The notes under the pieces: generated by a model
What the model was told of the DNA's origin: nothing
Seen by the model: only the letters and a program-made list of their open reading frames with translations
Database searches by the model: none
Translations under genes and position numbers: made by a program
Source of the DNA: Runella slithyformis DSM 19594
GTDB taxonomy: Bacteria; Bacteroidota; Bacteroidia; Cytophagales; Spirosomataceae
DNA length: 64,000 bases
Assembly: GCF_000218895.1 (NCBI RefSeq)
Contig: NC_015703.1
Coordinates: 2,617,001-2,681,000, forward strand
Direction: 5' to 3'
Shown here: positions 34,498 through 42,629 of the stretch, in pieces
How positions within the stretch are numbered: the stretch's first letter is position 1
How the letters are laid out: each line of letters starts with the position of its first letter

Positions 34498-34556
34498 CCC
34501 TTGTGAGTCCACAAATACGGTTGCAAATAAAAGTTAAACTAAAACTGTGCGTAATT

Positions 34557-34934
34557 ATGAGACTTCAAGTGCACGCGATCCATTTCGACGCAGATTCTAA
34601 ATTGCTCGAATTCATTGAAAAAAAACTCGGAAAACTCGAAACATTTTATGACCGAATAACCAGCGGAGAAGTATACCTCCGATTAGATAAAAGTGAAAGC
34701 AGCAAAGTCAAAAATAAAGTTGTAGAAGTAAAGATCAACGTTCCCAATGCGGAGTTGTTTGTGAAAGAAAGCGGCAGAAGTTTTGAAGAGGGTACTGACT
34801 TAGCCCTTGAGGCACTCAAAATTCAGATAAAAAAATACAAAGCCAAACGGCAGGATGTAGAGAATAGAACCATCAAAGACGCCACAACTAATGGTGCAGA
34901 AGTAGCCGAAGAAATAGAAATAGAGGAGATTTAG
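34557..34934 (+). CDS. hpf: Ribosome hibernation promoting factor (HPF/RaiA family)
   Basis: 125 residues from the ATG at 34557 (MRLQVHAIHFDADSKLLEFI); the frame opens at 34503 but those codons lie in leader DNA. It has the short-HPF fold beta-alpha-beta-beta-beta-alpha: KKLGKLETFYDRITSGEVYL, KNKVVEVKINVPNAELFVKE, DLALEALKIQIKKYKAK. HPF binds the 30S decoding region to form inactive 100S ribosomes in slow growth. A Glu-rich acidic C-terminal tail (EVAEEIEIEEI) follows. A strong terminator follows 20 nt after the stop. Confidence 0.92.
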   Translation: MRLQVHAIHFDADSKLLEFIEKKLGKLETFYDRITSGEVYLRLDKSESSKVKNKVVEVKINVPNAELFVKESGRSFEEGTDLALEALKIQIKKYKAKRQDVENRTIKDATTNGAEVAEEIEIEEI

Positions 34935-34952
34935 AACGGAATCTACATTTAC

Positions 34953-34987
34953 AAAAAAGGCGAATACACCGGGTATTCGCCTTTTTT
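34953..34987 (+). terminator. Intrinsic terminator after hpf
   Basis: AAAAAAGGCGAATAC (34953-34967) pairs with its exact complement (34973-34987) around loop ACCGG, continuing into a T run. Confidence 0.92.
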
Positions 34988-34999
34988 TATTGGGCTTTA

Positions 35000-35032
35000 T
35001 TGTCTGAAAGTCTTTTATCCTTCTTAACTTTG
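35000..35032 (+). promoter_or_regulatory. Promoter of the amidohydrolase gene
   Basis: TTG at 35000-35002 and TAACTTTG at 35025-35032 are separated by 22 nt, a fair match to the Bacteroidota TTG-N19-22-TAnnTTTG promoter. The ATG follows at 35069. Confidence 0.55.
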
Positions 35033-35068
35033 AAATGCCTTTACACCTCATCTTTTCCAACTTCCCTT

Positions 35069-36688
35069 ATGAGAAAGCTTTTACTTTTAGTATTAACCCT
35101 TATCACTTGTGGTATTCATCCTGTGGTGGCCCAAGTGCAAAAGGCTCCCGGCCGAGCCGAAGGTGACGGTCCGCACAAGCGGCTCATCATCAGAGGGGTA
35201 ACGATCATCAACAGTACGGGCTCGCCCCCGATCGGTCCCATGGATATTGTGGTAGAAAATAACCGTATTGCCCAAATCCGTCAGGCGGGCTATCCGGGCA
35301 TGCCCGACGATCCCCAAAGCGGCGTAAAAGCCAATCCCGGCGACAAAGAACTGAATTGCCGGGGTATGTACCTGATGCCGGGATTCGTAGATATGCACGG
35401 GCACATCGGTGGAGTGCAGCAGGGAGCTAATGCTGAATACGTGTTTAAACTTTGGATGGCGCACGGCGTCACTACCATTCGGGACCCGTCATGCGGCAAT
35501 GGGTTGGATTGGGTCCTTGATCAAAAAGAAAAAAGTGCAAAGAACCTGATCACGGCTCCCCGCATCAAAGCCTACACCGTTTTCGGACAGGGGGCCAAAG
35601 ATTTCATCATCACGCCTGAGCAGGCCCGTGAATGGGTACGGGATAATGCCAAAAAGGGCGCTGACGGCATCAAATTTTTTGGGGCAGAACCTGAGGTCTT
35701 TAAAGCTGCACTGGACGAAAATAAAAAATGGGGCCTCGGCTCGGCTGCTCATCACGCTCAAACCGAAGTGGGACGTATGAATGCCTTGGCAACCGCCAAA
35801 GCCGGCCTGACAACTATGGAGCACTGGTATGGACTGCCGGAAGCACTGTTTGATGATAAAACCCTCCAAAATTACCCATCTGATTATAATTATAACAACG
35901 AGCAAAACCGTTTTGAAGAAGCGGGTAAACTGTGGAAACAGGCGGCCAAACCCGGGAGCGATAAATGGAATCAGGTGATGGACGAAATGTTGAAACTGGA
36001 TTTTACCATCGATCCTACCTTCAATATCTACGAAGCCAACCGCGAATTGATGCTGGCCCGTCGCGCCGAATGGCACGATGAGTATACGTTGCCTTCGTTG
36101 TGGCGTTTCTACGGTCCGAGCCGTATTTCGCACGGCTCGTATTGGCACAATTGGGGGACGGAGCAGGAAGTGGCCTGGAAAGAAAATTATCGTCTCTGGA
36201 TGGCGTTTATCAATGAATACAAAAATCGCGGCGGGCGCGTCACCACGGGCTCGGATTCGGGCTTTATTTACCAATTATACGGATTTGCGTACATCCGTGA
36301 GTTAGAGCTGCTGCGCGAAGCGGGCTTCCATCCGATGGAAGTCATTCGGGCTGCTACGCTCAAAGGCGCTGAAGCCCTCGGGATGGCCAAGGATATCGGT
36401 TCGGTAGAAGTGGGAAAATTGGCCGATTTTGTAATTACGGAAGAAAACCCGCTTGCCAACCTGAAAACGCTGTACGGTACCGGGGCTATTCGTCTCAACG
36501 ATAAAAACGAAGTGACGCGCGTAGGCGGCGTAAAATACACCGTGAAAGACGGCGTGGTATACGATGCTAAAAAGCTCTTGGCCGATGTGCGCAGGATTGT
36601 GGCCGACGCTAAAAAAGAAGAAAATTTTGAAATCACGCAACCGGGCATTCCCCAAAAAACAGGAAAAGTCTCCGGCAGCAACAAATAA
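35069..36688 (+). CDS. Exported amidohydrolase family protein
   Basis: 539 residues from the ATG at 35069, with a signal peptide (MRKLLLLVLTLITCGIHPVVAQ). Imidazolonepropionase/prolidase-type amidohydrolase: LIIRGVTIINSTGSPP begins the small beta domain, YLMPGFVDMHGHIGG carries the metal-binding HxH, and AAHHAQTEVGRMNALATAKA holds further His ligands. The strand TTGSDSGFIYQLYGF has the catalytic Asp, and AATLKGAEALGMAKDIGSVE with KLADFVITEENPL closes the fold. Export points to hydrolysis of small cyclic amides or peptides in the periplasm; the substrate is unknown. It is a single-gene unit with its own promoter. Confidence 0.88.
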   Translation: MRKLLLLVLTLITCGIHPVVAQVQKAPGRAEGDGPHKRLIIRGVTIINSTGSPPIGPMDIVVENNRIAQIRQAGYPGMPDDPQSGVKANPGDKELNCRGMYLMPGFVDMHGHIGGVQQGANAEYVFKLWMAHGVTTIRDPSCGNGLDWVLDQKEKSAKNLITAPRIKAYTVFGQGAKDFIITPEQAREWVRDNAKKGADGIKFFGAEPEVFKAALDENKKWGLGSAAHHAQTEVGRMNALATAKAGLTTMEHWYGLPEALFDDKTLQNYPSDYNYNNEQNRFEEAGKLWKQAAKPGSDKWNQVMDEMLKLDFTIDPTFNIYEANRELMLARRAEWHDEYTLPSLWRFYGPSRISHGSYWHNWGTEQEVAWKENYRLWMAFINEYKNRGGRVTTGSDSGFIYQLYGFAYIRELELLREAGFHPMEVIRAATLKGAEALGMAKDIGSVEVGKLADFVITEENPLANLKTLYGTGAIRLNDKNEVTRVGGVKYTVKDGVVYDAKKLLADVRRIVADAKKEENFEITQPGIPQKTGKVSGSNK

Positions 36689-36690
36689 CC

Positions 36691-36806
36691 GTAGGGGCGG
36701 GCCCGCTGCGGCGATTCGCTTGCGTCCGCCCTGTCTCCGAACCACAAAACCGCAGAACTGAAAAATAAAAAATGTAAAAGTAGGGGTGGGCCTTGCGTCC
36801 GCCCAA
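36691..36806. repeat. Two REP-like GTAGGGG/GTCCGCCC palindromic repeats
   Basis: Copy 1 (36691-36732) and copy 2 (36780-36806) both start GTAGGGG and end TTGCGTCCGCCC. The GGGCGG and CCGCCC ends pair as a hairpin in copy 1. Copy 2 has a shorter interior. GCGCCTGCCCAATTT after copy 2 looks like a decayed third end. Hairpins of this kind are common between Bacteroidota genes (general knowledge). Confidence 0.6.
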
Positions 36807-36882
36807 TTTTGCGCCTGCCCAATTTCGGTTTTCTCTTCCATAAGAGTTCCTAATAATCCATCGTCAGTTGGGCAGGAATTCT

Positions 36883-36890
36883 TACCTTTG
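36883..36890 (+). promoter_or_regulatory. -7 box (TACCTTTG) for pheS
   Basis: It matches TAnnTTTG exactly; the -33 element is not clear. The leader to the pheS ATG would be about 110 nt, long enough to hold regulatory structure, though no tRNA-Phe-like or attenuator element was recognised. Confidence 0.45.
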
Positions 36891-37005
36891 CGGACAAAAC
36901 CATGTGTCCGTAAGCTTTTATAACTTCAGCCGCTATCCGGTCAGGGCTCACGAAAATCAAAACAGACAAACAATACACAGATAACGGATAACAATTTACA
37001 GAAGA

Positions 37006-38046
37006 ATGCTAACTGAACGCGTCAAAGAGATATTTCAGGAAATAGAACAGTTTGAAGTTGTCACCAAAGAGCAACTGGAACAATATCGTCAGCGCTTTGT
37101 GGGACGAAAAGGCGTTGTCGAAGCCCTTTTTGAAGGACTGAAAGACATTGCGAAGGAAGAACGCCGCGCCGTAGGGCAGGAACTGAATGCGTTAAAAAAC
37201 TTTGCCAATGACCGCTTTGCTGTTATTCAGGCTGAATTTGAATCGAATGACAGCGGTATCGGCGGTCCGTCCGTTGACCTTACACTCCCTGTCATTCCCA
37301 ACCAATTAGGCAGCATTCATCCGCTTACGTTAGCCCGTGCCAAGATCATTGAAATCTTTGAGCGTATGGGCTTCAGCGTAGCCGACGGCCCCGAGATTGA
37401 GTCGGACTGGTATAACTTTACGGCCCTCAATTTTCCCGAAAACCACCCTGCCCGCGAAATGCAGGATACGTTTTTCGTGGCCAAAAACGCCGAAGACCCT
37501 ACGCAGGATATGCTCCTGCGCACGCATACCTCCAACGTGCAGATCCGCATGATGGAACGTCAAAAGCCACCCATCCGTGCCATCATGCCGGGGCGTGTGT
37601 ACCGCAACGAAGCCATTTCGGCCCGGGCACACTGCTTTTTTCATCAGGTAGAAGGTTTGTACATTGATAAAAACGTAAGTTTTAAAGACCTCAAAGACAC
37701 GCTGTATCATTTCTCCAAGGAGATGTTTGATAAAGACGTAAAAATACGCCTGCGTCCTTCGTTCTTTCCTTTTACCGAGCCAAGTGCCGAGATCGATATT
37801 TGGTTGGGAACCGACACCGAAGAGACCTATCGCTTATCCAAAGGAACGGGTTGGGTGGAGATTGCCGGCAGCGGTATGGTAGACCCCAACGTCTTGGCCA
37901 ACTGCGGCATTGACCCCGAAGAATATACCGGCTTTGCCTTTGGCATGGGCGTTGAGCGCATCGCCCAGCTCCGCTACGGAGTCCGTGATCTGCGCCTGTA
38001 TTCTGAGAATGATGTACGCTTCCTGCGTCAGTTTGAAGGAGTGTAG
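37006..38046 (+). CDS. pheS: Phenylalanine-tRNA ligase alpha subunit
   Basis: 346 residues. An N-terminal coiled-coil arm (residues 1-85, LTERVKEIFQEIEQFEVV onward) binds tRNA-Phe. The class II core has HPLTLARAKIIEIFERMGF, GPEIESDWYNFTALNFP, RVYRNEAISARAHCFFHQVE (motif 2) and FAFGMGVERIAQLRYGV (motif 3). It works as a heterotetramer with PheT, which is not in this window. The length is normal. A strong terminator follows. Confidence 0.97.
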   Translation: MLTERVKEIFQEIEQFEVVTKEQLEQYRQRFVGRKGVVEALFEGLKDIAKEERRAVGQELNALKNFANDRFAVIQAEFESNDSGIGGPSVDLTLPVIPNQLGSIHPLTLARAKIIEIFERMGFSVADGPEIESDWYNFTALNFPENHPAREMQDTFFVAKNAEDPTQDMLLRTHTSNVQIRMMERQKPPIRAIMPGRVYRNEAISARAHCFFHQVEGLYIDKNVSFKDLKDTLYHFSKEMFDKDVKIRLRPSFFPFTEPSAEIDIWLGTDTEETYRLSKGTGWVEIAGSGMVDPNVLANCGIDPEEYTGFAFGMGVERIAQLRYGVRDLRLYSENDVRFLRQFEGV

Positions 38047-38115
38047 GGAATGACGAATTTTTCGAATGACGACGGGGTGCCCGTGCGATGACGAATTTGG
38101 AATTACGAATTTTAC
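38047..38115. repeat. GAATGACGAATTT-type intergenic repeat
   Basis: Just after pheS, GAATGACGAATTTTTCGAAT, GATGACGAATTTGG and ATTACGAATTTT repeat the GACGAATTT/TACGAATTT unit three times within 70 bp. Such units are dispersed in Bacteroidota intergenic DNA (general knowledge). Confidence 0.45.
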
Positions 38116-38116
38116 A

Positions 38117-38152
38117 AAAAAGGGTCTGAAAATTCATTTTCAGACCCTTTTT
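38117..38152. terminator. Bidirectional terminator between pheS and the convergent gene
   Basis: GGGTCTGAAAAT (38122-38133) pairs with ATTTTCAGACCC (38136-38147). A6 precedes and T5 follows, so both strands have a T tail. Confidence 0.9.
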
Positions 38153-38240
38153 GCTATTTTTTGCATATGTTTTTCACCTGCAAATTCTATCAGCAGGCAG
38201 ACACAGGTTCAATTTGTTGGTAAAGACTGCCAATCCCTGC

Positions 38241-38957
38241 CTAAAAACCGCCGCCAACCCACTGCTCATCGTCAAAATCACCCTCCAGCTCTCCGGATTT
38301 AGAGACAAACAACGGGCGTGCTTTGACGGGGCGTTCGGGCTTGACGGTCATAAAATTGCGGTATTGCTCATCCGAAATGACTTCCAGGGCCAGGGCGCGT
38401 TTCAGCACGATCGCAAACGGAACCCGGAAAAAATCAGCAATGTCCATGGCCAGCGAAGAAGAAATTTTGGTAATGCCCCGGTGGAAGAAACTCCGAACTT
38501 CGCTTTCGGGCAAAAGAGCGTCAAAAACAAGTTTCTCAGCACGTTGGCACAGGGCGTCGGGGTGAGAATAACTCATGTAAAGCCCCAGAGAAGCCGTCAG
38601 GAGCGCGGTATAGTAGTGCCGCTCATATTCGCCTGAATTGACATTCAAAAATACCCAACCTTTGTTTTGAAACAGCGCTGAAAAACCGATAAAATTGGTT
38701 TCAACCCAGTGCAGTTGCGCCACCTTCACCACTTCAGGGTAAGGCAGGCGCCGACCCAACTGACGAATGATGTCCTGACCCGAGGAGACATCGGCCGCCT
38801 CGCCGGCCGGTTCCAAAAGCCAATCGCCCGTCAACAATCCCTGAAACAAACGCTCCCCATCGCGTTGGGCCGCTATTTGCCCCAAATGAAGCAGCGTGCG
38901 GTCCTGCAATCGGAAGTCGATCGGGACTTGATTTTCGGGTTGTTTTTTCTTGCCCAT
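38241..38957 (-). CDS. Probable inactive ImmA/IrrE-like protein
   Basis: 238 residues, cytoplasmic, no signal peptide. The second half reads like an ImmA/IrrE metallopeptidase domain: WVFLNVNSGEYERHYYTALL, then a helix where HExxH would be, then AEKLVFDALLPESEVRSFF (like the EANxFAAxLLMP helix of the family), then IADFFRVPFAIVLKRALAL (like the LAERFGVS...RLKxLGLI segment). The expected zinc motif is replaced by TASLGLYMSY, with no HExxH. The match is by eye and the family assignment is an inference. ImmA/IrrE proteins cleave or bind repressors of the XRE type; a dead copy would be a binding-only protein. The N-terminal 100 residues are not recognised. Confidence 0.55.
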   Translation of the reverse strand: MGKKKQPENQVPIDFRLQDRTLLHLGQIAAQRDGERLFQGLLTGDWLLEPAGEAADVSSGQDIIRQLGRRLPYPEVVKVAQLHWVETNFIGFSALFQNKGWVFLNVNSGEYERHYYTALLTASLGLYMSYSHPDALCQRAEKLVFDALLPESEVRSFFHRGITKISSSLAMDIADFFRVPFAIVLKRALALEVISDEQYRNFMTVKPERPVKARPLFVSKSGELEGDFDDEQWVGGGF

Positions 38958-39089
38958 CGGTACCTAAAAGGTTGAGTATAAGACAAAAGTATACGAATTC
39001 TGAAAATCTACAAACGAAAAATCGGATAAATAGTTGGAAATAACTGCATTTTCAATTTGTCCGGTTTTCAAATTTTCAAATTAGAAGGG

Positions 39090-39097
39090 TAGCTTTG
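39090..39097 (+). promoter_or_regulatory. -7 box (TAGCTTTG) for gcvT
   Basis: It matches TAnnTTTG exactly and sits 25 nt before the gcvT ATG. This supports the 39122 start over the in-frame codon at 39095, which overlaps the box. Confidence 0.5.
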
Positions 39098-39121
39098 TAC
39101 CCACATTTCAACAGACCACTT

Positions 39122-40222
39122 ATGACTGATCAATTAAAAACGGTTCCGCTCAATGACCTGCACCAAAAATTGGGCGCAAAAATGGTGCCATTTGCCGGCT
39201 TTATGATGCCTGTACGGTATTCTTCCGACCTCGAAGAGCACCACTGTGTTCGTAATGGCGTAGGGGTATTTGACGTGTCGCACATGGGTGAATTTATCCT
39301 CAAAGGCCCCAAAGCCCTTGACCTCATCCAACGGGTATCGGCCAATGACGCTTCCGTTTTGTTTGACGGTAAAATCCAGTACAGTTACCTGCCCAACGAG
39401 CAGGGCGGTGCGGTGGATGATCTGTTGGTATACCGGATTGATGAAGACGAATATTTGCTGGTGGTCAACGCCTCTAATATCGAAAAAGACTGGAATTGGA
39501 TACAAAGCCATAATACCGAAGGGGTTGAGATGATCAATGCTTCGGATGATATGTGCCTTTTTGCGGTGCAGGGGCCCAAAGCTGCCGAAGCGCTGAAAAA
39601 GCTGACGGATGTTTCGTTGGCCGAAATGGAGTATTACACATTCAAAAAAGGAACCTTTGCGGGCCTGCCCGATATCATTATTTCAGCTACCGGTTATACG
39701 GGTGCGGGAGGATTTGAGCTGTACATTCCCAACCACGTGGCGCTGCATGCATGGCATCATATCTTTGAAGCCGGCAAAGAGTTTGATATCAAGCCCATCG
39801 GTCTGGGGGCGCGTGATACGTTACGTCTCGAAATGGGCTATTGTTTGTACGGGAATGACATCGACGATGTCACCTCTCCCCTTGAAGCAGGATTGGGTTG
39901 GGTGACGAAGTTTACCAAGAATTTTATTAATTCCGAAGCACTCCTTCAACAAAAACAGGCGGGCATTCCGCGGAAATTGGTCGGATTTGAAATGGTGGAC
40001 CGCGGTATTCCGCGCGGACATTATGAATTGTGTGACGCCGAAGGCAACGTACTCGGTCATGTGACGTCCGGAACACAGTCGCCTACATTAAGTAAAGGAA
40101 TCGGACTCGGCTATGTACCTACGGCGTACAGCAAACCCGGCAGTGAGATTTTTGTGAAAGTGCGTGAGAAATTGCTGAAAGCACAAGTCGTAAAATTACC
40201 TTTTGTCAAACCTACCGTATAA
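39122..40222 (+). CDS. gcvT: Glycine cleavage system aminomethyltransferase
   Basis: 366 residues from the ATG at 39122. T-protein of the glycine cleavage complex, which moves the aminomethyl carbon from lipoyl H-protein to tetrahydrofolate, releasing ammonia. Landmarks are [51 protein letters not shown] with the folate-site region, [18 protein letters not shown] and [20 protein letters not shown]. Length is typical for the family. gcvH and gcvP are not in the window, as is usual when gcv genes are dispersed in Bacteroidota. Confidence 0.96.
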   Translation: MTDQLKTVPLNDLHQKLGAKMVPFAGFMMPVRYSSDLEEHHCVRNGVGVFDVSHMGEFILKGPKALDLIQRVSANDASVLFDGKIQYSYLPNEQGGAVDDLLVYRIDEDEYLLVVNASNIEKDWNWIQSHNTEGVEMINASDDMCLFAVQGPKAAEALKKLTDVSLAEMEYYTFKKGTFAGLPDIIISATGYTGAGGFELYIPNHVALHAWHHIFEAGKEFDIKPIGLGARDTLRLEMGYCLYGNDIDDVTSPLEAGLGWVTKFTKNFINSEALLQQKQAGIPRKLVGFEMVDRGIPRGHYELCDAEGNVLGHVTSGTQSPTLSKGIGLGYVPTAYSKPGSEIFVKVREKLLKAQVVKLPFVKPTV

Positions 40223-40332
40223 TATTAACCAATTGATGAAAAGAACACGGATACAACGGGTCTTGTCGACGAATAACCCGTTGCATTTTCCGCTACTTTG
40301 TCATAATCCGTGTACTTATCTTTTTTGATTTT

Positions 40333-41040
40333 ATGAAATCCATTGACGTCTGCCTGACTCCCGATCTATTACACCTTCATGCCATTGATAATTCCATTGT
40401 GGTCGTAGCCGATGTGTTTCGGGCTACATCCTGCATGGTGACGGGGCTTGCCTACGGCGTAGGAAGTATCACGCCCGTAGCCACGGTAGAAGAATGCTAT
40501 GCCTACCAGCAGAAAGGCTATTTTGCCGCGGCAGAACGTAACGCCATGAAAGTGGAAGGGTTTGAGCTGGACAATTCCCCGTTCAGTTACATGGATGACC
40601 GGCTTGTAGGTGCTCACATAGCCATGACAACCACCAACGGCACCTTATCCATCACAAAAGCCAAAGCCGATGCGGTAAAGGTTTTGGTGGGTTCTTTTCT
40701 GAATGTAGGAGCCGTGGCCAATTACCTGCAATCCCAATCGTATGATGTGTTGGTGTTGTGTGCGGGCTGGAAGGGGCGCGTCAATTTGGAGGATACGCTG
40801 TTTGCAGGCGCATTGGTAGAAGCACTTAAGGAAGAATACATGATTGCGGAAGACAGTGCGCTGATGTCCATGCGGGCATATCAGCAGGCAAAAGATGATC
40901 TGTTAGGCTACGTGTCCAATTCGTCGCACGTACGTCGTCTGCAACGTCTGGGCATTCAAAAGGATATTTCGTACTGTCTTCAGCGAGATCTGTACGATGT
41001 GGTGCCTGTTTTGAGAGGCAGTACGTTGGTTTGTTTGTAA
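40333..41040 (+). CDS. comB: 2-phosphosulfolactate phosphatase family protein
   Basis: 235 residues of the ComB family. The start DVCLTPDLLHLHAIDNSIVV leads into VVADVFRATSCMVTGLAYG, the conserved DVxRAT motif; AERNAMKVEGFELDNSPFSY and IAMTTTNGTLSITKAKAD (TTNGT) are further signatures. ComB removes phosphate from 2-phosphosulfolactate in coenzyme M synthesis in methanogens. In bacteria it is linked to sulfolactate or has an unassigned role; no other sulfolactate gene is present here. hisF starts 37 nt after the stop, so they may share a transcript. Confidence 0.88.
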   Translation: MKSIDVCLTPDLLHLHAIDNSIVVVADVFRATSCMVTGLAYGVGSITPVATVEECYAYQQKGYFAAAERNAMKVEGFELDNSPFSYMDDRLVGAHIAMTTTNGTLSITKAKADAVKVLVGSFLNVGAVANYLQSQSYDVLVLCAGWKGRVNLEDTLFAGALVEALKEEYMIAEDSALMSMRAYQQAKDDLLGYVSNSSHVRRLQRLGIQKDISYCLQRDLYDVVPVLRGSTLVCL

Positions 41041-41076
41041 TTGAGCTCAATACCGAATTTTTATACGATCCTGAAA

Positions 41077-41907
41077 ATGCTGACAAAACGTATCATTCCC
41101 TGCCTGGATGTCAAAGACGGGCGCACTGTAAAAGGGGTTAATTTCGTCAATCTCCGCGACGCGGGTGATGCCGTAGAGCTCGCCGCCGTATATGCAGAAC
41201 AGGGAGCCGACGAACTGGTATTTCTGGACATTACGGCTACCGTTGAGGGTCGCGGTACGCTGTTGGAATTGGTGCGCCGGGTAGCCCATACCATCAATAT
41301 CCCCTTTACGGTAGGGGGCGGTATTTCGTCTAAGGCGGATGTATCGGCGCTGCTGAATGCCGGTGCCGATAAAGTTTCCATCAATTCAGCGGCGGTACGA
41401 AATCCTGATTTGATTAATGAATTGGCCTTAGAGTTTGGCAGTCAGTGCATTGTGGTAGCCATTGATACAAGATTAGTCCACAGTCCACAGTCCGCAGTTG
41501 ACAGTGAATCCCAAACAGTCCCGTTTCTCACTCCTCACTCCCCGCTTCTCACTTCTAATTTTGTCCACACCCACGGAGGGCGTAAGCCGACCGATCTCCG
41601 GACGCTCGAATGGGCTAAAGAAGTGGAAGAACGCGGTGCCGGAGAGATTCTGCTGACTTCGATGGACACTGACGGTACTAAAAACGGTTTTGCGCTGGAA
41701 TTGACATCGGCGGTTTCCCGCAATGCCAACATTCCCGTTATTGCTTCCGGCGGAGCAGGCACAATGGAGCATTTCAATGAGGTGTTTACCACCGGCTACG
41801 CCGACGCCGGCTTGGCTGCGAGTATCTTTCACTTCAGGGAAATCGAAATTCCGGCGCTGAAACAATACCTTCATGAGCGGAATATTCCGATGCGAATGTC
41901 GCGTTAA
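41077..41907 (+). CDS. hisF: Imidazole glycerol phosphate synthase subunit HisF with in-frame repeat insertion
   Basis: 276 residues from the ATG at 41077, about 20-25 more than usual. The (beta/alpha)8 barrel is complete: [19 protein letters not shown] with the catalytic Asp of strand 1, [41 protein letters not shown] (Asp130, catalytic acid), [38 protein letters not shown] and [13 protein letters not shown]. After IDT, residues 132-162 read as repeat-derived sequence ([17 protein letters not shown], then [10 protein letters not shown]) before [10 protein letters not shown] resumes. This is the loop after strand 5. HisF and HisH make IGP and AICAR in histidine synthesis. Stop overlaps the convergent regulator by 4 nt. 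Confidence 0.95.
   Translation: MLTKRIIPCLDVKDGRTVKGVNFVNLRDAGDAVELAAVYAEQGADELVFLDITATVEGRGTLLELVRRVAHTINIPFTVGGGISSKADVSALLNAGADKVSINSAAVRNPDLINELALEFGSQCIVVAIDTRLVHSPQSAVDSESQTVPFLTPHSPLLTSNFVHTHGGRKPTDLRTLEWAKEVEERGAGEILLTSMDTDGTKNGFALELTSAVSRNANIPVIASGGAGTMEHFNEVFTTGYADAGLAASIFHFREIEIPALKQYLHERNIPMRMSR
41473..41562. repeat. Low-complexity repeat inserted in frame in hisF
   Basis: Two repeat types adjoin. First, GTCCACAGTCCACAGTCCGC-type units (41476-41505); then CTCACTCCTCACTCCCCGCT followed by TCTCACTTCT (41527-41556). The second matches the unit family between 14186 and 14269. The total length keeps the hisF frame and introduces no stop. Confidence 0.8.
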
Positions 41908-42629
41908 CTTTGGGTACGTTCGATAAACTCTTTGACGGTTTTTCGGTACGTATCGCTGATCGGAATCCACACTTTTCCGATCTGGATTTTTTCTTTGTCG
42001 ATGGAGTCGATCGCTTCAAAGGATACGATATATGAATTATGAACGCGAAGGAACTGATGGGGCGTAAGCTGCACTTCCAGTGATTTGAGGGTCTGGAGCG
42101 TCACTACCTTTTTGTCTTTGGTATAAATGGCAACGTAGTCTTTGAGCCCTTCGATGTAAAGAATTTCGTTGAGCCGTATCTTGACCAATTTTGTACCGTC
42201 TTTGACAAAAATAGAGGCCTGAACAGGATCAGCAGGCATCAGAGTTTCAGAGGCGGGCAGCGACGGGGCGGCGGAAAGCCGCTGGGTAGCCTTTTCGACG
42301 GCTTTCAGAAAGCGCTCCAGCGTAATGGGCTTCAACAGATAGTCCAGCACATCCAGTTCATAGCCTTCAATGGCGTATTCGGAATAAGCCGTGGTAAGAA
42401 TCACCAAGGGTTTTTTGGGTAATATCTTCAGCAGCGAAATACCCGTAATTTCGGGCATCTGAATGTCAGAGAAAAGAATGTCGACCGAGTTGTTTCGCAA
42501 AAAATCCAAGGCCGCCAGTGGATTGGCAAACGATTTGACGAGTTGTAAATGACTTACTTTCAGGATATATTGTTCCAATAAATTACGGGCCAGGGGCTCG
42601 TCTTCTACCACTACGCAGGTCAGGGTCAT
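41904..42629 (-). CDS. LytTR family response regulator
   Basis: 241 residues. An N-terminal receiver domain has [20 protein letters not shown] (acidic pocket), Asp55 in [17 protein letters not shown] as phosphoacceptor, and [17 protein letters not shown] with the conserved Lys. A linker (about 125-145) leads to a LytTR DNA-binding domain: [37 protein letters not shown]. Its start overlaps the histidine kinase stop by 4 nt (ATGA), so the two are translationally coupled. The 3' ends of this gene and hisF overlap by 4 nt on opposite strands. Confidence 0.94.
   Translation of the reverse strand: MTLTCVVVEDEPLARNLLEQYILKVSHLQLVKSFANPLAALDFLRNNSVDILFSDIQMPEITGISLLKILPKKPLVILTTAYSEYAIEGYELDVLDYLLKPITLERFLKAVEKATQRLSAAPSLPASETLMPADPVQASIFVKDGTKLVKIRLNEILYIEGLKDYVAIYTKDKKVVTLQTLKSLEVQLTPHQFLRVHNSYIVSFEAIDSIDKEKIQIGKVWIPISDTYRKTVKEFIERTQS

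Larger units (their letters stand above)
36689..37005. other. Intergenic region with repeats and a pheS promoter
   Basis: The first 120 bp hold two GTAGGGG...GCGTCCGCCC repeats (annotated separately). TACCTTTG lies at 36883-36890. The remaining 115 bp to pheS contain no ORF of note. Confidence 0.6.

Noticed and set aside
34416-34550. Imperfect inverted repeat GCACAGTTTAGTTTTAC / GTTAAACTAAAACTGTGC flanking the hpf leader
   Set aside because: It needs a one-base shift to pair and is AT-rich; could be chance. No known hpf leader element was recognised.
36689-37005. Possible CRISPR from the spaced GTAGGGG repeats
   Set aside because: Only two copies with unequal interiors and no Cas genes; better explained as REP-like hairpins.
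37006-37006. A T-box or attenuator for pheS
   Set aside because: The 110-nt leader lacks a recognisable T-box sequence, leader peptide with Phe codons, or terminator/antiterminator pair.
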